From Pseudoalteromonas luteoviolacea (GTDB lineage: Bacteria; Pseudomonadota; Gammaproteobacteria; Enterobacterales; Alteromonadaceae), in the NCBI RefSeq assembly GCF_001696455.1, contig NZ_MAUJ01000005.1:62001-126000 (forward strand): a DNA stretch of 64,000 bases. The letters run 5' to 3'. Below the pieces are notes generated by a model, which saw nothing but the letters and a program-made list of their open reading frames with translations, made no database searches and was not told where the DNA came from. This document shows, piece after piece, positions 8,958 through 18,234 of the stretch. Made by a program: the position numbers and the translations under genes. Position 1 is the stretch's first letter, and each line of letters opens with the position of its first letter.

Positions 8958-9188
8958 CATGAAAGCATGCGCATTCTATCTAAGCCCATTCAACTAAGAG
9001 AGGACATTAGACCGCATATTTGAAACATATGCGCCTAGCACAAGTTTATAGAGTACGAGAATTTAAATAGGTTCCAAAAAAACGTTTTTAATTGAACGCG
9101 TATAGTTAGATTGCTTGATCTGCCCCAATGCATCAGCAGGTGTCACCTGCCAGATGCCATGAAGAGTGGGTGTAATTAACTGAAGGGG

Positions 9189-9656
9189 TTATATGCTTGG
9201 AGAATGCAAACCCACATAAGAGGCCTTATGCGTATCTGGGTCATATTTCAAAACCGCCACACTGGCTGTGGCAAAAATAGGCATCTCGCCGGGCACTAGC
9301 TGATCTACCATGTAACTCACTATCGGCATATGCGCGACTATCAACCAAGAATCAATTTCTTCATTCATGCTTATCAAGGTCTCAATATAATCTACCGCAA
9401 ATGAGGCACTGCCACTTGGCACAATATCTGTGCAAGTTTCTTCGAACACAAAGTGATTGCTTTGCTTGACTTCAAGTGCCGTTTGCTGTGCCCGAGTATA
9501 AGGGCTAACCAAAACAGCCTGAGGAGCGTGGGTTTCTAACAACCACTGACCCATCTCAAAAGCTTGGGCACGTCCTCTATCAGTCAACAATCGAGCTGCA
9601 TCATCCGCTTGCATTGGCCCAGCTTCGCCATGTCGCATAATCAATAAGGTTTTCAT
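9189..9656 (-). CDS. sixA: Phosphohistidine phosphatase SixA
   Basis: This 155-residue member of the histidine phosphatase (RHG) superfamily removes phosphate from phosphohistidine on HPt domains or PTS proteins. The catalytic RHG is at residues 8-10, a second Arg is in SPYTRAQQTA, and the second catalytic His is in WLIVAHMPIV. The length and the motif order MRHGEA match SixA of E. coli. It stands alone, diverging from the peptidase gene at 9804. Because no PTS genes are visible here, a histidine-kinase phosphorelay seems the more likely partner, but this is inference. Confidence 0.88.
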   Translation of the reverse strand: MKTLLIMRHGEAGPMQADDAARLLTDRGRAQAFEMGQWLLETHAPQAVLVSPYTRAQQTALEVKQSNHFVFEETCTDIVPSGSASFAVDYIETLISMNEEIDSWLIVAHMPIVSYMVDQLVPGEMPIFATASVAVLKYDPDTHKASYVGLHSPSI

Positions 9657-9803
9657 AGCTCTCCGAAAAGTATCGAAATTTTTATCTATATCAGTAGTAA
9701 ACCTAGTTATTTGTCCGCTATATTAAAACAAAAGATTCATAACCGTTAGTAATTTACGTATTCGACAGACTATCTCACTTATTTATATATCGGCGGCGCA
9801 CAT

Positions 9804-12491
9804 TTGAAATTAAGTAACAATGATAATAAACAATATAAACACCTGACACTGGACAATGGTCTTAGGGTGCTACTTGTTAATGATCCAAGCAGTGAGAAGT
9901 CTGCATCCTCTTTGGCAATAAATATAGGCCATTTTGACGACCCTATCGATCGACAAGGTATGGCGCACTTTATCGAGCATATGCTGTTTTTAGGTACAGA
10001 GCAATACCCTAACCGAGGAGAGTTTTCTCAAGTCGTCAGCCAATTTGGTGGAAACGCCAATGCATGGACTGCTACCGAGCACACTTGTTACTTTTTTGAT
10101 GTACGTGCAGACAAATTTGCGGACATATTGCCACGCTTTGCCGATTTTTTTGTTGCACCACTGTTTGAAGAATCAGCCCTTAACGATGAACGAAATGCCA
10201 TTGACTCTGAGTTTAACCTCAAAGTCAAAGATGACAACAGACGGATTATTCAAGTACACAAAGAGACTGTCAATCCAGCGCACCCCTTCACAAAGTTCTC
10301 TGTAGGGAATCACGATACACTGGGCGATAAAGACGGACACATTCGTAAAGAAGTTACGCACTTTTTTACTGCTCACTACCAAGCTCAATGGATGACGCTG
10401 GTGCTGGCTGGGCCACAGTCCCTTGCAGAATTAACCGAGTTAGCACGTATTAATTTCAGCGCGATTTTAGGCTCTGATACTAAAAAGCCCCCTATCAGTG
10501 CATCTATGTACCGTCAACAAGACCTTGGATTGCTGTTACATATTCAGCCCCGCAAACACTTACAAAAACTGATTGTAAGCTTTGCCATGCCGGATATTAA
10601 AAACCTGTATCGTTATAAAAGTTTAAGTTTTCTTGCACATTTATTGGGTTATGAAGGGGATGGCTCGCTATACGCTATATTGAAAAAAAATGGCTGGATA
10701 AACGCTTTATCGGCAGGCGGCGGAGTGAATGGCAGTAACTTCAAGGATTTTAATATCAGTTTCGCACTGACAGATGCTGGCATTGAATATTATGAAGACA
10801 TTGTCGAAATGCTATTTGAATACATCAGTCTGATCAAAGATAAGAAAGCTTCTTTACCCGCGCTCTATTTAGACAAGAAACGCTTGTTGGAACTGGCTTT
10901 TGATAACCAAGAGGTCAATAAACTGATCGACTGGGTTAGCAATGTAAGCGTGAACATGCATCACTATGATGATGAAAACGTGCTCTATGGTGATTATTGT
11001 ATGGAAGGGTTTAACGAATCACTCCATGAACAGTTATTGGGCTATTTGTCGCCACATAACATGCGTTTGGTCATGATACACCCAAGTGCTACACATGAAA
11101 CCGAAACGATCAATAAAATTGCTCAATGGTACAACACCCCTTATCAGGTAGAAAAAATTAGCACGGAATGGTTGAATGCATTGGCAAATATCCAATCTCC
11201 ACTTCCTGAGATGATGTTACCCAGTGTAAATCCGTATTTAGCACACGACAACACCCTATTTGCAGTCGAATCCACAGCACAGTCTCCAACACAGCTAAAA
11301 GATAAACCTGGCTTTGAGTTCTGGTTCAAGCAAGATGCTACTTTTAGGGTCACCAAAGGGCACTTTTACCTAGAGTTAGACTCCGAAATATCCATCGCTG
11401 ATACCAAAGCGATGGCACTAACACGGCTTTTTGCAGATCTCTTTATGGACAGTGTGGCAGAACAATTCTACTCAGCGGAATTGGCTGGGCTAAGCTATCA
11501 CCTTACTTCTCATCAAGGAGGCTTAACCCTTCACACAGCAGGCTTGTCCTCTTGCCAGCTAAAACTAGCCTCACAATTAGTCGAAGCACTGCAAAAACAG
11601 CCTATCAGTGCAACAAGATTTGCAGAATATAAAAAGCAGCTCATTAGGCACTGGAAGAACCACAATAAAAATAAGCCTGTAAGTGAATTGTTTAGTATTT
11701 TGGGTGCTAAGCTCATGCCTTGGAACCCAACACCAGAGGCACTGGCGAAAGCACTTAAAAATGTGTGCTTTAACGATTTCAATGCGTTTCGCTCAGCATT
11801 ATTTAGCTCAATACACGCCAAAGCATTTTTGCACGGGAACTGGCAACGCAAACACGCAAAAGCCATTCAACAGCAGCTATTATGTAACTTTGCGACCAGT
11901 GAAATACTAGAAGACCTGAAAAAGCCACTTAATACGATTGAACAACCCCTGTGCGAAGCGTATACCAAAGAAAATAGCGAGCACGCATTTGTTCACTATA
12001 TACAAGCGCCAACACATAGTGTTGAAGACAAAATTAAGATCATGGCTTTTAATCAATTGGTTAGCCAGCACTACTTTGAACAACTGAGAACACAAAAACA
12101 GTTAGGGTACTTAGTCGGTGCGGGCTATGCGCCTTTTAATACAAGAGCTGGAATCGCTTTTTATATTCAATCACCTAAGTTTACAAGTGCAGATCTGCTG
12201 GCGCACCATGATTTGTTCATACAGGAATTTGTTGCACATATTGATGAACTAGAACAAACCCACTGGGAGGATGTCAAATCCGGTTTAAAATCACAAATTG
12301 CTGAAAAAGACAAAAACCTTCGATTGCGTTCTCAGCGCTTTTGGGTCGCAATTGGCAATGATGACCATACCTTCTCGATGCAAGAACAGTTATTAAAAAG
12401 CCTAAATGCACTCACTTTCGAACAGCTCAAGCTGTTTATTATTAAAGTCACTGCCTCTGACTTTCCAAGCCTTACATTAAAAATGAACTAG
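9804..12491 (+). CDS. Insulinase/pitrilysin-family (M16) zinc peptidase
   Basis: This 895-residue M16 metallopeptidase has the inverted zinc motif HFIEH at 55-59 and the third ligand Glu at 136, exactly 77 residues after the second His as in pitrilysin. The C-terminal half repeats the fold without a zinc site (QLGYLVGAGYAPF is the characteristic substrate-binding segment). There is no signal peptide, unlike E. coli protease III, so it is probably cytoplasmic. The start must be the TTG at 9804: the next ATG lies inside the active-site region. The upstream ribosome site is poor. It would degrade short peptides up to insulin size. Confidence 0.88.
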   Translation: MKLSNNDNKQYKHLTLDNGLRVLLVNDPSSEKSASSLAINIGHFDDPIDRQGMAHFIEHMLFLGTEQYPNRGEFSQVVSQFGGNANAWTATEHTCYFFDVRADKFADILPRFADFFVAPLFEESALNDERNAIDSEFNLKVKDDNRRIIQVHKETVNPAHPFTKFSVGNHDTLGDKDGHIRKEVTHFFTAHYQAQWMTLVLAGPQSLAELTELARINFSAILGSDTKKPPISASMYRQQDLGLLLHIQPRKHLQKLIVSFAMPDIKNLYRYKSLSFLAHLLGYEGDGSLYAILKKNGWINALSAGGGVNGSNFKDFNISFALTDAGIEYYEDIVEMLFEYISLIKDKKASLPALYLDKKRLLELAFDNQEVNKLIDWVSNVSVNMHHYDDENVLYGDYCMEGFNESLHEQLLGYLSPHNMRLVMIHPSATHETETINKIAQWYNTPYQVEKISTEWLNALANIQSPLPEMMLPSVNPYLAHDNTLFAVESTAQSPTQLKDKPGFEFWFKQDATFRVTKGHFYLELDSEISIADTKAMALTRLFADLFMDSVAEQFYSAELAGLSYHLTSHQGGLTLHTAGLSSCQLKLASQLVEALQKQPISATRFAEYKKQLIRHWKNHNKNKPVSELFSILGAKLMPWNPTPEALAKALKNVCFNDFNAFRSALFSSIHAKAFLHGNWQRKHAKAIQQQLLCNFATSEILEDLKKPLNTIEQPLCEAYTKENSEHAFVHYIQAPTHSVEDKIKIMAFNQLVSQHYFEQLRTQKQLGYLVGAGYAPFNTRAGIAFYIQSPKFTSADLLAHHDLFIQEFVAHIDELEQTHWEDVKSGLKSQIAEKDKNLRLRSQRFWVAIGNDDHTFSMQEQLLKSLNALTFEQLKLFIIKVTASDFPSLTLKMN

Positions 12492-12515
12492 CGCACTTTA
12501 TACCTGACCACATAA

Positions 12516-12543
12516 GGCGGCACTAACAAGCGATGGTGCCGCC
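12516..12543 (+). terminator. GC-rich hairpin after the M16 peptidase gene
   Basis: GGCGGCAC and GTGCCGCC form an 8-bp perfect stem with a 12-base loop, 25 bases past the stop codon. No T-run follows, so intrinsic termination is uncertain; the hairpin may simply protect the 3' end. Confidence 0.4.
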
Positions 12544-12679
12544 ATTGGCAGCCATTATGCGAAATAATCTCGTTCCCAACAGGTTTCTAACTTACTCTTT
12601 TTGTGTTTCATCAATTTTGCTTTGACTAAGACATGCTGTTTCGATTAGATTAGTGAAGATTACTTCGAACTCTTGCACT

Positions 12680-14920
12680 ATGGTACATAAAAAAAATATA
12701 AGCATATTCACAGCTCTTATTGCCCTTTTTATTCTGAGTACTTCAGTGCATGCGCACCCATATGTAGAGCCTATCTTCAGTGACCCCATGCCATTTGTTA
12801 CTGTGGCCATGGTTGCATTGGCTCCTTTTTTTATACTACTTATCTTAAATCGCAGAGCATCTCGATCTTTATCCAACTTACGTATGTCAGAAAAATGGCT
12901 AAAAAGCACGGTTGAAGGGAGTGGTGATACCCTGTGGGACTGGAATATTCAGTCAGGTGAAATTATCCGCATCAATGACAAATATGCACTCAACGAAGCT
13001 AAAAGTGAACATTTCATACCTAATGCCAGCCGGATACACCCTCAAGACATACCGATAGTGGAAAAACAGCTTAAACTTCACTTTGCTGAAAAAACAGCTT
13101 TTTTCGAAGCCTCTTATCGCCTGAAAGATAATCTGAATCAGTATCACTGGGTACTGGATAAAGGTAAGGTAATTAGCAAAGATGAAAATTTAAACCCACT
13201 CAGAATGACCGGCACTGTACGTGATATTAACCACTTGAAAAGTACCGAAGAACGTTTAAACCTGTTCGCTAAGTGTGTCGAATCGCTAACGGACGCGATT
13301 GCAATATATGATAATAATTTCAAGTTGGTCGATTTAAATCCCAGCTACTTACGCATATTTGGCGGTAAACGTACCCAATACCTTCATTCTGAATTTCAGC
13401 TACCCGGATACGACAGCCGATTTATTAGACAGATTAAGTCTGCTTTAAAAGAAACTGAGCACTGGCAAGAAGAGTTAAAAATATATAACCAACAGGGCTT
13501 GATGTTACCGATTGAAGTTACAATCGATGAAATCAAAAACAGTCATGGCCATATAACGAATTATGTTGTTGTCTTTTCAGATTTAACCGAAAGAAAAAAG
13601 GCAGAGTCTCAGCTGCATAACCTCTCCAATCGCGATCGCATTACAGGCCTGCCAAACCGCAACTTGTTTTTTACTAACCTTAAGAAGCTGTCTCAGCAAG
13701 GCACTCATCATGCCCTGTTGGTATTTGATTTAGATAACTTTAAAAAAATAAACGATTCTCTAGGCCACCAGCTCGGTGACAGCTTATTGTCTAAGCTCGC
13801 CATGAGACTCAATAAACTATGTCGGCAGCAAGACACGTTTTATCGCCTAGGTGGTGATGAGTTTGCGCTCGTTATGTCTGGTACTAACGATATTCACACC
13901 ATAACAAAAGTTGCCAAGCAATTTCTTGCAGCCATCGCCACGCCCTTTAAAATGGCGAACCATGAATTGGTTATTACCTCATCCGTCGGTATCGTGCTCT
14001 TTCCAGAAGACGGCAAGACTCCTGAGATCCTACTCAAAAATGCTGATACCGCTATGTATCATGCCAAACAGAAAGGAAACCACTATCTGTTTTTCAATGA
14101 TTCGATGAACGAGCAGGCAGTTAAACGCCTACAAATAGAAAACTTAATGCGATTTGGTCTAAAAGAAGATCATTTTGTCGTTTATTACCAACCAAAGATG
14201 GACATTCGTACTGGTAAACTTGTTGGCATGGAAGCACTGGTTCGCTTTATAACACCAAAGAAAGGCATTATTAGTCCCGGGGTATTTATTCCGATAGCCG
14301 AAGAAACAGGCCAAATCATCGAAATAGGTGAAGTTGTTTTAGATAAAGCTTGTAAAGATGTTAAGCGTTGGGTGGACAAAGGGTTGTTTAATGGCCGCGT
14401 TGCAGTCAACTTATCCGCTAAACAGTTCAGCTTACCGGACTTAACTGCACGCATTGATATTATCTTGCAAAAAAATCAACTACCTTCTTATTTTCTAGAG
14501 CTAGAAATTACTGAAGGGACAGTTATGGACGACCCTCAAGAAGCTATTTCAATTATGCGTTCGTTAAACTCGAGGGGAATCCATCTTGCTATGGATGATT
14601 TTGGCACAGGTTACTCTTCCCTCGCTTACTTAAAGCAATTTCCACTGAACACGCTGAAAGTAGATAAAGCATTTATCGATGATATGGGCAGTGATCGAGG
14701 CCGTAACATGGTCGATTCAATAGTGACTATCGCCCATAACCTCGATTTGCATGTCGTAGCAGAAGGCGTTGAAGAAGAAGAGCAACTCGCCTTGCTCAAA
14801 CAACTAGACTGTCAAACATTGCAGGGATATTATTATTCTAAGCCATTGTCTAGTGACGAATTCGAGAGATTTTTAGAGTCTGAATCTGAGCACAAACCGA
14901 GCCTACAACTCGTTAATTAA
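12680..14920 (+). CDS. Membrane-anchored PAS-GGDEF-EAL cyclic-di-GMP protein
   Basis: This is a cyclic-di-GMP turnover protein. From the ATG at 12680 (746 residues) it starts with a hydrophobic segment and a second one ending ILLILNRRA, then two PAS/PAC-like regions, a GGDEF domain and an EAL domain. The GGDEF signature is intact (RLGGDEFALV, about 390 residues in), as is the EAL signature (MEALVRF) and the metal/loop-6 motif DDFGTGYSSLAYL. Both synthase and phosphodiesterase activities are therefore possible; many such tandem proteins act mainly as phosphodiesterases. A GTG start at 12653 is also possible; neither has a clear ribosome site. Confidence 0.87.
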   Translation: MVHKKNISIFTALIALFILSTSVHAHPYVEPIFSDPMPFVTVAMVALAPFFILLILNRRASRSLSNLRMSEKWLKSTVEGSGDTLWDWNIQSGEIIRINDKYALNEAKSEHFIPNASRIHPQDIPIVEKQLKLHFAEKTAFFEASYRLKDNLNQYHWVLDKGKVISKDENLNPLRMTGTVRDINHLKSTEERLNLFAKCVESLTDAIAIYDNNFKLVDLNPSYLRIFGGKRTQYLHSEFQLPGYDSRFIRQIKSALKETEHWQEELKIYNQQGLMLPIEVTIDEIKNSHGHITNYVVVFSDLTERKKAESQLHNLSNRDRITGLPNRNLFFTNLKKLSQQGTHHALLVFDLDNFKKINDSLGHQLGDSLLSKLAMRLNKLCRQQDTFYRLGGDEFALVMSGTNDIHTITKVAKQFLAAIATPFKMANHELVITSSVGIVLFPEDGKTPEILLKNADTAMYHAKQKGNHYLFFNDSMNEQAVKRLQIENLMRFGLKEDHFVVYYQPKMDIRTGKLVGMEALVRFITPKKGIISPGVFIPIAEETGQIIEIGEVVLDKACKDVKRWVDKGLFNGRVAVNLSAKQFSLPDLTARIDIILQKNQLPSYFLELEITEGTVMDDPQEAISIMRSLNSRGIHLAMDDFGTGYSSLAYLKQFPLNTLKVDKAFIDDMGSDRGRNMVDSIVTIAHNLDLHVVAEGVEEEEQLALLKQLDCQTLQGYYYSKPLSSDEFERFLESESEHKPSLQLVN

Positions 14921-15747
14921 AACTCATTCAAAAGTGCCGAATTACCCAACTAACCTCTATATTACAGTCATTACAGCATAAAAATCGCCAACACTTTTCT
15001 CGCTGCTCACATTTAGAACAAAACGCTCATTTATCAATCGAACCAGCCGTATTTAGAGTGGAAATCAGCCAAAATGACATAAATTGTTGCAAAATATTGC
15101 ATTATTTAATTTAATACCAGCCTTGAAGATACAAGTATTTGTAGGTATTTAGTTCTAGAAATAGGTACTCCAACAGATAAATCAAGAAAACTTCATAAAA
15201 AACAACTTTTTATGATTTGCTCAATGATTCGCCTGTTGGGATTGACTGCAATTCGTTCCTTTTCCATGACGGGCGCTTTATCTCACTGACTCTGGGTCAA
15301 AGATAAAAATGTTTGGCAAAGCTTTGAATTGAATAAATCGTCAAAAGCCCTATTACTGTAAATCTAAATAGTGAAATCGCTTATACTAAGCTAAAGTTAG
15401 TAGTAAGTAGTCAACGCAGTACTTGTTAGATCATTTGGTCATGGTGTAGTTTGCAGCTAGGCCGGTTTGTGTAGTGTGTTTTTTACACACTTGAGGCGAT
15501 TTAAAGTATATAAAGGCGAACTGAATAAAGTAACCATTATTCACTTGAATAACCGACGGTTTTTCAACAGATTATGAAATTAACTTGTTTAATAAAATCG
15601 CTAACGTGAATTTTTGAATACTTATTGAGCGCATACATCACATTGTTTGTGTGCATTAGACCTTACATATTACAGAAATCTCTCAATAGCTGCTAAAATT
15701 AGCCCCATGTTGTATTAATTAATATAGTTTTTTCAAGGACACGGGCT
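14921..15747. other. 827-base non-coding region with several stem-loops
   Basis: No credible gene is found here on either strand. Several dyads stand out: TGCAA-AATA-TTGCA (15088-15101), CATAAAAA/TTTTTATG (15194-15214), a compound stem TTTATCT...TGAC-TCTGG-GTCA...AGATAAA (15277-15307), AGTGTGT-TTTTT-ACACACT (15473-15491) and GCTAA-AA-TTAGC (15692-15703), the last overlapping a TGCTAAAAT extended -10 for the next gene. A small RNA or complex regulatory region is possible. Confidence 0.45.
15473..15491. repeat. Perfect 7-bp inverted repeat
   Basis: AGTGTGT and ACACACT flank a TTTTT loop. It could be an RNA hairpin or a protein site; no T-run follows it on either strand. Confidence 0.4.
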
Positions 15748-16146
15748 ATGGATCAGAAGAGTGTACATACATATTTACAGGCAAAGCCTGGAACCTTTAT
15801 TACAAAGCCGTTTGCACAAGAGGTAGACGTCTATAAAGTGCAACATAAAATGTTTGCGACTCTTTATGAAGGTAAAGAGGGTCAAACAAATGCAAGCGGT
15901 GAACCCGTTTGGTGGTTAAATCTTAAGTGCGATCCCGATGAGGCTTTGTTGCTGCGCGACAAATATTCGTCAATTGTACCTGGACACCACATGAATAAGC
16001 GCCTTTGGAATACCATAGTGCTTGACGGCAGCATACCTGAAGATGAGCTTAAACAGTTAATTGATGACTCCTACAACATTGTAGTGGACAATTTACCGAC
16101 AGCTCAACGAGAAGAGTTAGCTCGTATCACCTCTGGTGATAATTAA
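15748..16146 (+). CDS. YjbR/MmcQ-family protein
   Basis: This 132-residue cytoplasmic protein has the YjbR (MmcQ, formerly DUF419) fold, a CyaY-like domain with a double-wing surface often proposed to bind DNA. Recognisable family features are a conserved aromatic pair in EPVWWLNLKCDPDEA, the PGHHMNKRLWNTIVLDG core and a C-terminal helix with DDSYNIVV. The function of the family is unproven. An AAGGA site precedes the ATG, and a strong terminator follows 8 bases after the stop, so it is a single-gene unit. Confidence 0.85.
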   Translation: MDQKSVHTYLQAKPGTFITKPFAQEVDVYKVQHKMFATLYEGKEGQTNASGEPVWWLNLKCDPDEALLLRDKYSSIVPGHHMNKRLWNTIVLDGSIPEDELKQLIDDSYNIVVDNLPTAQREELARITSGDN

Positions 16147-16154
16147 TTTGGCCT

Positions 16155-16182
16155 CCCTCGCACCTTGTGCGAGGGCCATTTT
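16155..16182 (+). terminator. Intrinsic terminator of the yjbR-like gene
   Basis: CCCTCGCAC-CTT-GTGCGAGGG is a perfect 9-bp GC-rich stem with a 3-base loop, followed by CCATTTTAA. Confidence 0.75.
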
Positions 16183-16328
16183 AACACGCCATAGCCAGCC
16201 TATATCCAAAGTTTAAAACAGCCTCTACCCTCTCAATATATTTGCTAAATCTGCAAGTCTGTAATCCTTTCGTCAAACCCCTGTGATTCACTTCTCAAGT
16301 AAATTTTTGCTTTAGGAGATATCTAATA

Positions 16329-18155
16329 ATGAACAAACTAATACTGCCCCTTGCACTTTCTACTTTACTCATTGGTTGCGCACTGGATGGGGATGATGGC
16401 TCAAATGGCAAAGATGGTGCGGTAGGCGCACAAGGACAAACCGGTACGGCGGGACCCGCTGGCGAGAAAGGAAACACAGGAGATAAAGGGGAAACTGGCG
16501 CTACTGGTCAGCCTGCAACCATTCAATTAGTACCCACATTAGTCGGGCGTGCCGTATTGAATGCACAAAGTCCTGAAGGCGCAGCTGAAATCGTCGCTTA
16601 TCACGCACAAAGCCAACGGATTTTTGCACTAAATAGCTCAATGTCACCAGCTACGATAGAAATCATCAATATTGCCCAACTCGATGCGGATACCCTGACG
16701 AAAAATACAGAAGGCGTGATCACCAATACAAACTTGCAGAGCGACACAACAATTAACCTCAGCGAATTCGAAACTGGTGATGCAAACAGTGTAGCGATAA
16801 GCGGTAATTTAATGGCCGTAGCTGTAGCCAAAGAAACAGGAACAGCAGGTAAAATTCTATTTTTCGAGATTGCACAAGACTCAGTCAAATTTATCAAATC
16901 CGTTACCGTTGGCGACTTACCAGATATGGTCACTTTTACCCCAGATGGCAATAAAGCGATTGTTGCTAACGAAGGAGAGCCCAAAGGTGACTACAGCGCT
17001 GATCCTGAAGGCAGCATCGCCATCATAGATACAACTAATGGCGAGATTGCGGACACTGCCACTATGCTAGACTTTAATGCATTTGACACCCAACAAGCCA
17101 CACTAGAAGCACAAGGCGTTGTGTTTGCGAACCCAACTGGCAGAATTATAAAAGGCAAAACAATCACCACTACGGTTTCTATGGATTTGGAGCCTGAGTA
17201 TGTGTCAGTAAGCAAAGATGGGCGATATGCTTATGTCTCTCTTCAAGAAAACAATGCGATGGCCATTGTCGATCTTGAAACCAACACGCTGGCTGTAAAA
17301 GGGTTCGGGTTTAAAGACTGGAGCAATTGGACACTCGATGCATCAGACAAAGACGACAAGATAAATTTTGCATCCTATCCTGGCCTTTATGGCATGTACC
17401 AACCTGATTCTTTAGCAACATATCAATGGCAAGGCGCAAACTTTATCATCTCGGCCAATGAAGGTGACGGAAGAGAGTATTTCTTTGACTCTCAAGATGA
17501 AGCCACTTGTCTTGCACAAGGTGGTATCGATTTCGACGAGGACGATGGATGCTTGGCATACACAGACGAGTCTCGTGCAGAAGACCTGACGCTCAGTAGC
17601 AATTTTTCATACTTAAATAACGACGACCAAGACATTGGCCGTTTAAAAGTGTCCACTGTACTTGGCGATGCCAATAATGATAATCAATATGAAGAGCTCT
17701 ATACATACGGCGGTCGTTCTTTTTCAATCTGGGACCACAATGGTCACAGAATATATGACTCAGGTGATGATGTTGGCAAAATCACAGCCGCCATCCATGG
17801 TGAAGCATTTAATAATGATGAAGATGAAAACTCAGGAGACACTCGATCGGATGCGAAGGGTGCTGAGCCTGAAGCACTTGCCGTTGGAGAGATTGGTGAG
17901 CGCACCTATGCATTTATCGGTTTGGAGCGCATGGGAGGAATCCTTGTTTATGACGTTACCAATCCTTTCAACGTTACGATGAATACGTACATGATCAATC
18001 GTGGCCTGCAAAAAGATGCGGATATTAGCGGCGACTTAGCACCCGAGGGAATGGTGTTCATCAGTGCGCAAAACAGCCCTACTGGCAACCCATTGCTCGT
18101 TGTAGGCAATGAGATTTCTGGTAGTATTTCTGTGTGGTCTATCGCTCAGCAGTAA
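16329..18155 (+). CDS. Choice-of-anchor I family lipoprotein with collagen-like stalk
   Basis: This is a 608-residue surface-type lipoprotein. A signal peptide ends in the lipobox LIGC, with the lipidated Cys at 17. Directly after comes a run of 14 unbroken Gly-X-Y triplets (21-62), a collagen-like stalk. The rest (about 70-608) matches the choice-of-anchor I domain, a beta-propeller-like fold related to phytase-like and alkaline-phosphatase-associated proteins; it includes the motifs VTFTPDGNKAIVANEGEP and GAEPEALAVGEIGERTYAFIGLER and many Asp-rich, possibly calcium-binding, segments. Substrate and activity are unknown. AGGAG precedes the ATG. It appears monocistronic. Confidence 0.82.
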   Translation: MNKLILPLALSTLLIGCALDGDDGSNGKDGAVGAQGQTGTAGPAGEKGNTGDKGETGATGQPATIQLVPTLVGRAVLNAQSPEGAAEIVAYHAQSQRIFALNSSMSPATIEIINIAQLDADTLTKNTEGVITNTNLQSDTTINLSEFETGDANSVAISGNLMAVAVAKETGTAGKILFFEIAQDSVKFIKSVTVGDLPDMVTFTPDGNKAIVANEGEPKGDYSADPEGSIAIIDTTNGEIADTATMLDFNAFDTQQATLEAQGVVFANPTGRIIKGKTITTTVSMDLEPEYVSVSKDGRYAYVSLQENNAMAIVDLETNTLAVKGFGFKDWSNWTLDASDKDDKINFASYPGLYGMYQPDSLATYQWQGANFIISANEGDGREYFFDSQDEATCLAQGGIDFDEDDGCLAYTDESRAEDLTLSSNFSYLNNDDQDIGRLKVSTVLGDANNDNQYEELYTYGGRSFSIWDHNGHRIYDSGDDVGKITAAIHGEAFNNDEDENSGDTRSDAKGAEPEALAVGEIGERTYAFIGLERMGGILVYDVTNPFNVTMNTYMINRGLQKDADISGDLAPEGMVFISAQNSPTGNPLLVVGNEISGSISVWSIAQQ

Positions 18156-18234
18156 TCGCTAAATCATTGACATTTAAGCATCGCTGTCTAGGATAAGAGC
18201 TAACAGCAAGCTATAGACACATTGGAAGTTTGCC

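Larger units (their letters stand above)
8505..9188. other. Long non-coding region upstream of the TonB-dependent receptor gene
   Basis: This 684-base stretch lies between sixA and the receptor gene, both on the minus strand. No convincing gene is present. It holds two candidate minus-strand promoters (around 8666-8674 and 8918-8923), a pair of ACCGGT-centred palindromes (8922-8957), a GGACA-TT-TGTCC dyad (8775-8786), and an imperfect hairpin in the putative leader (8614-8647). All of these could serve the receptor gene. Confidence 0.6.
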
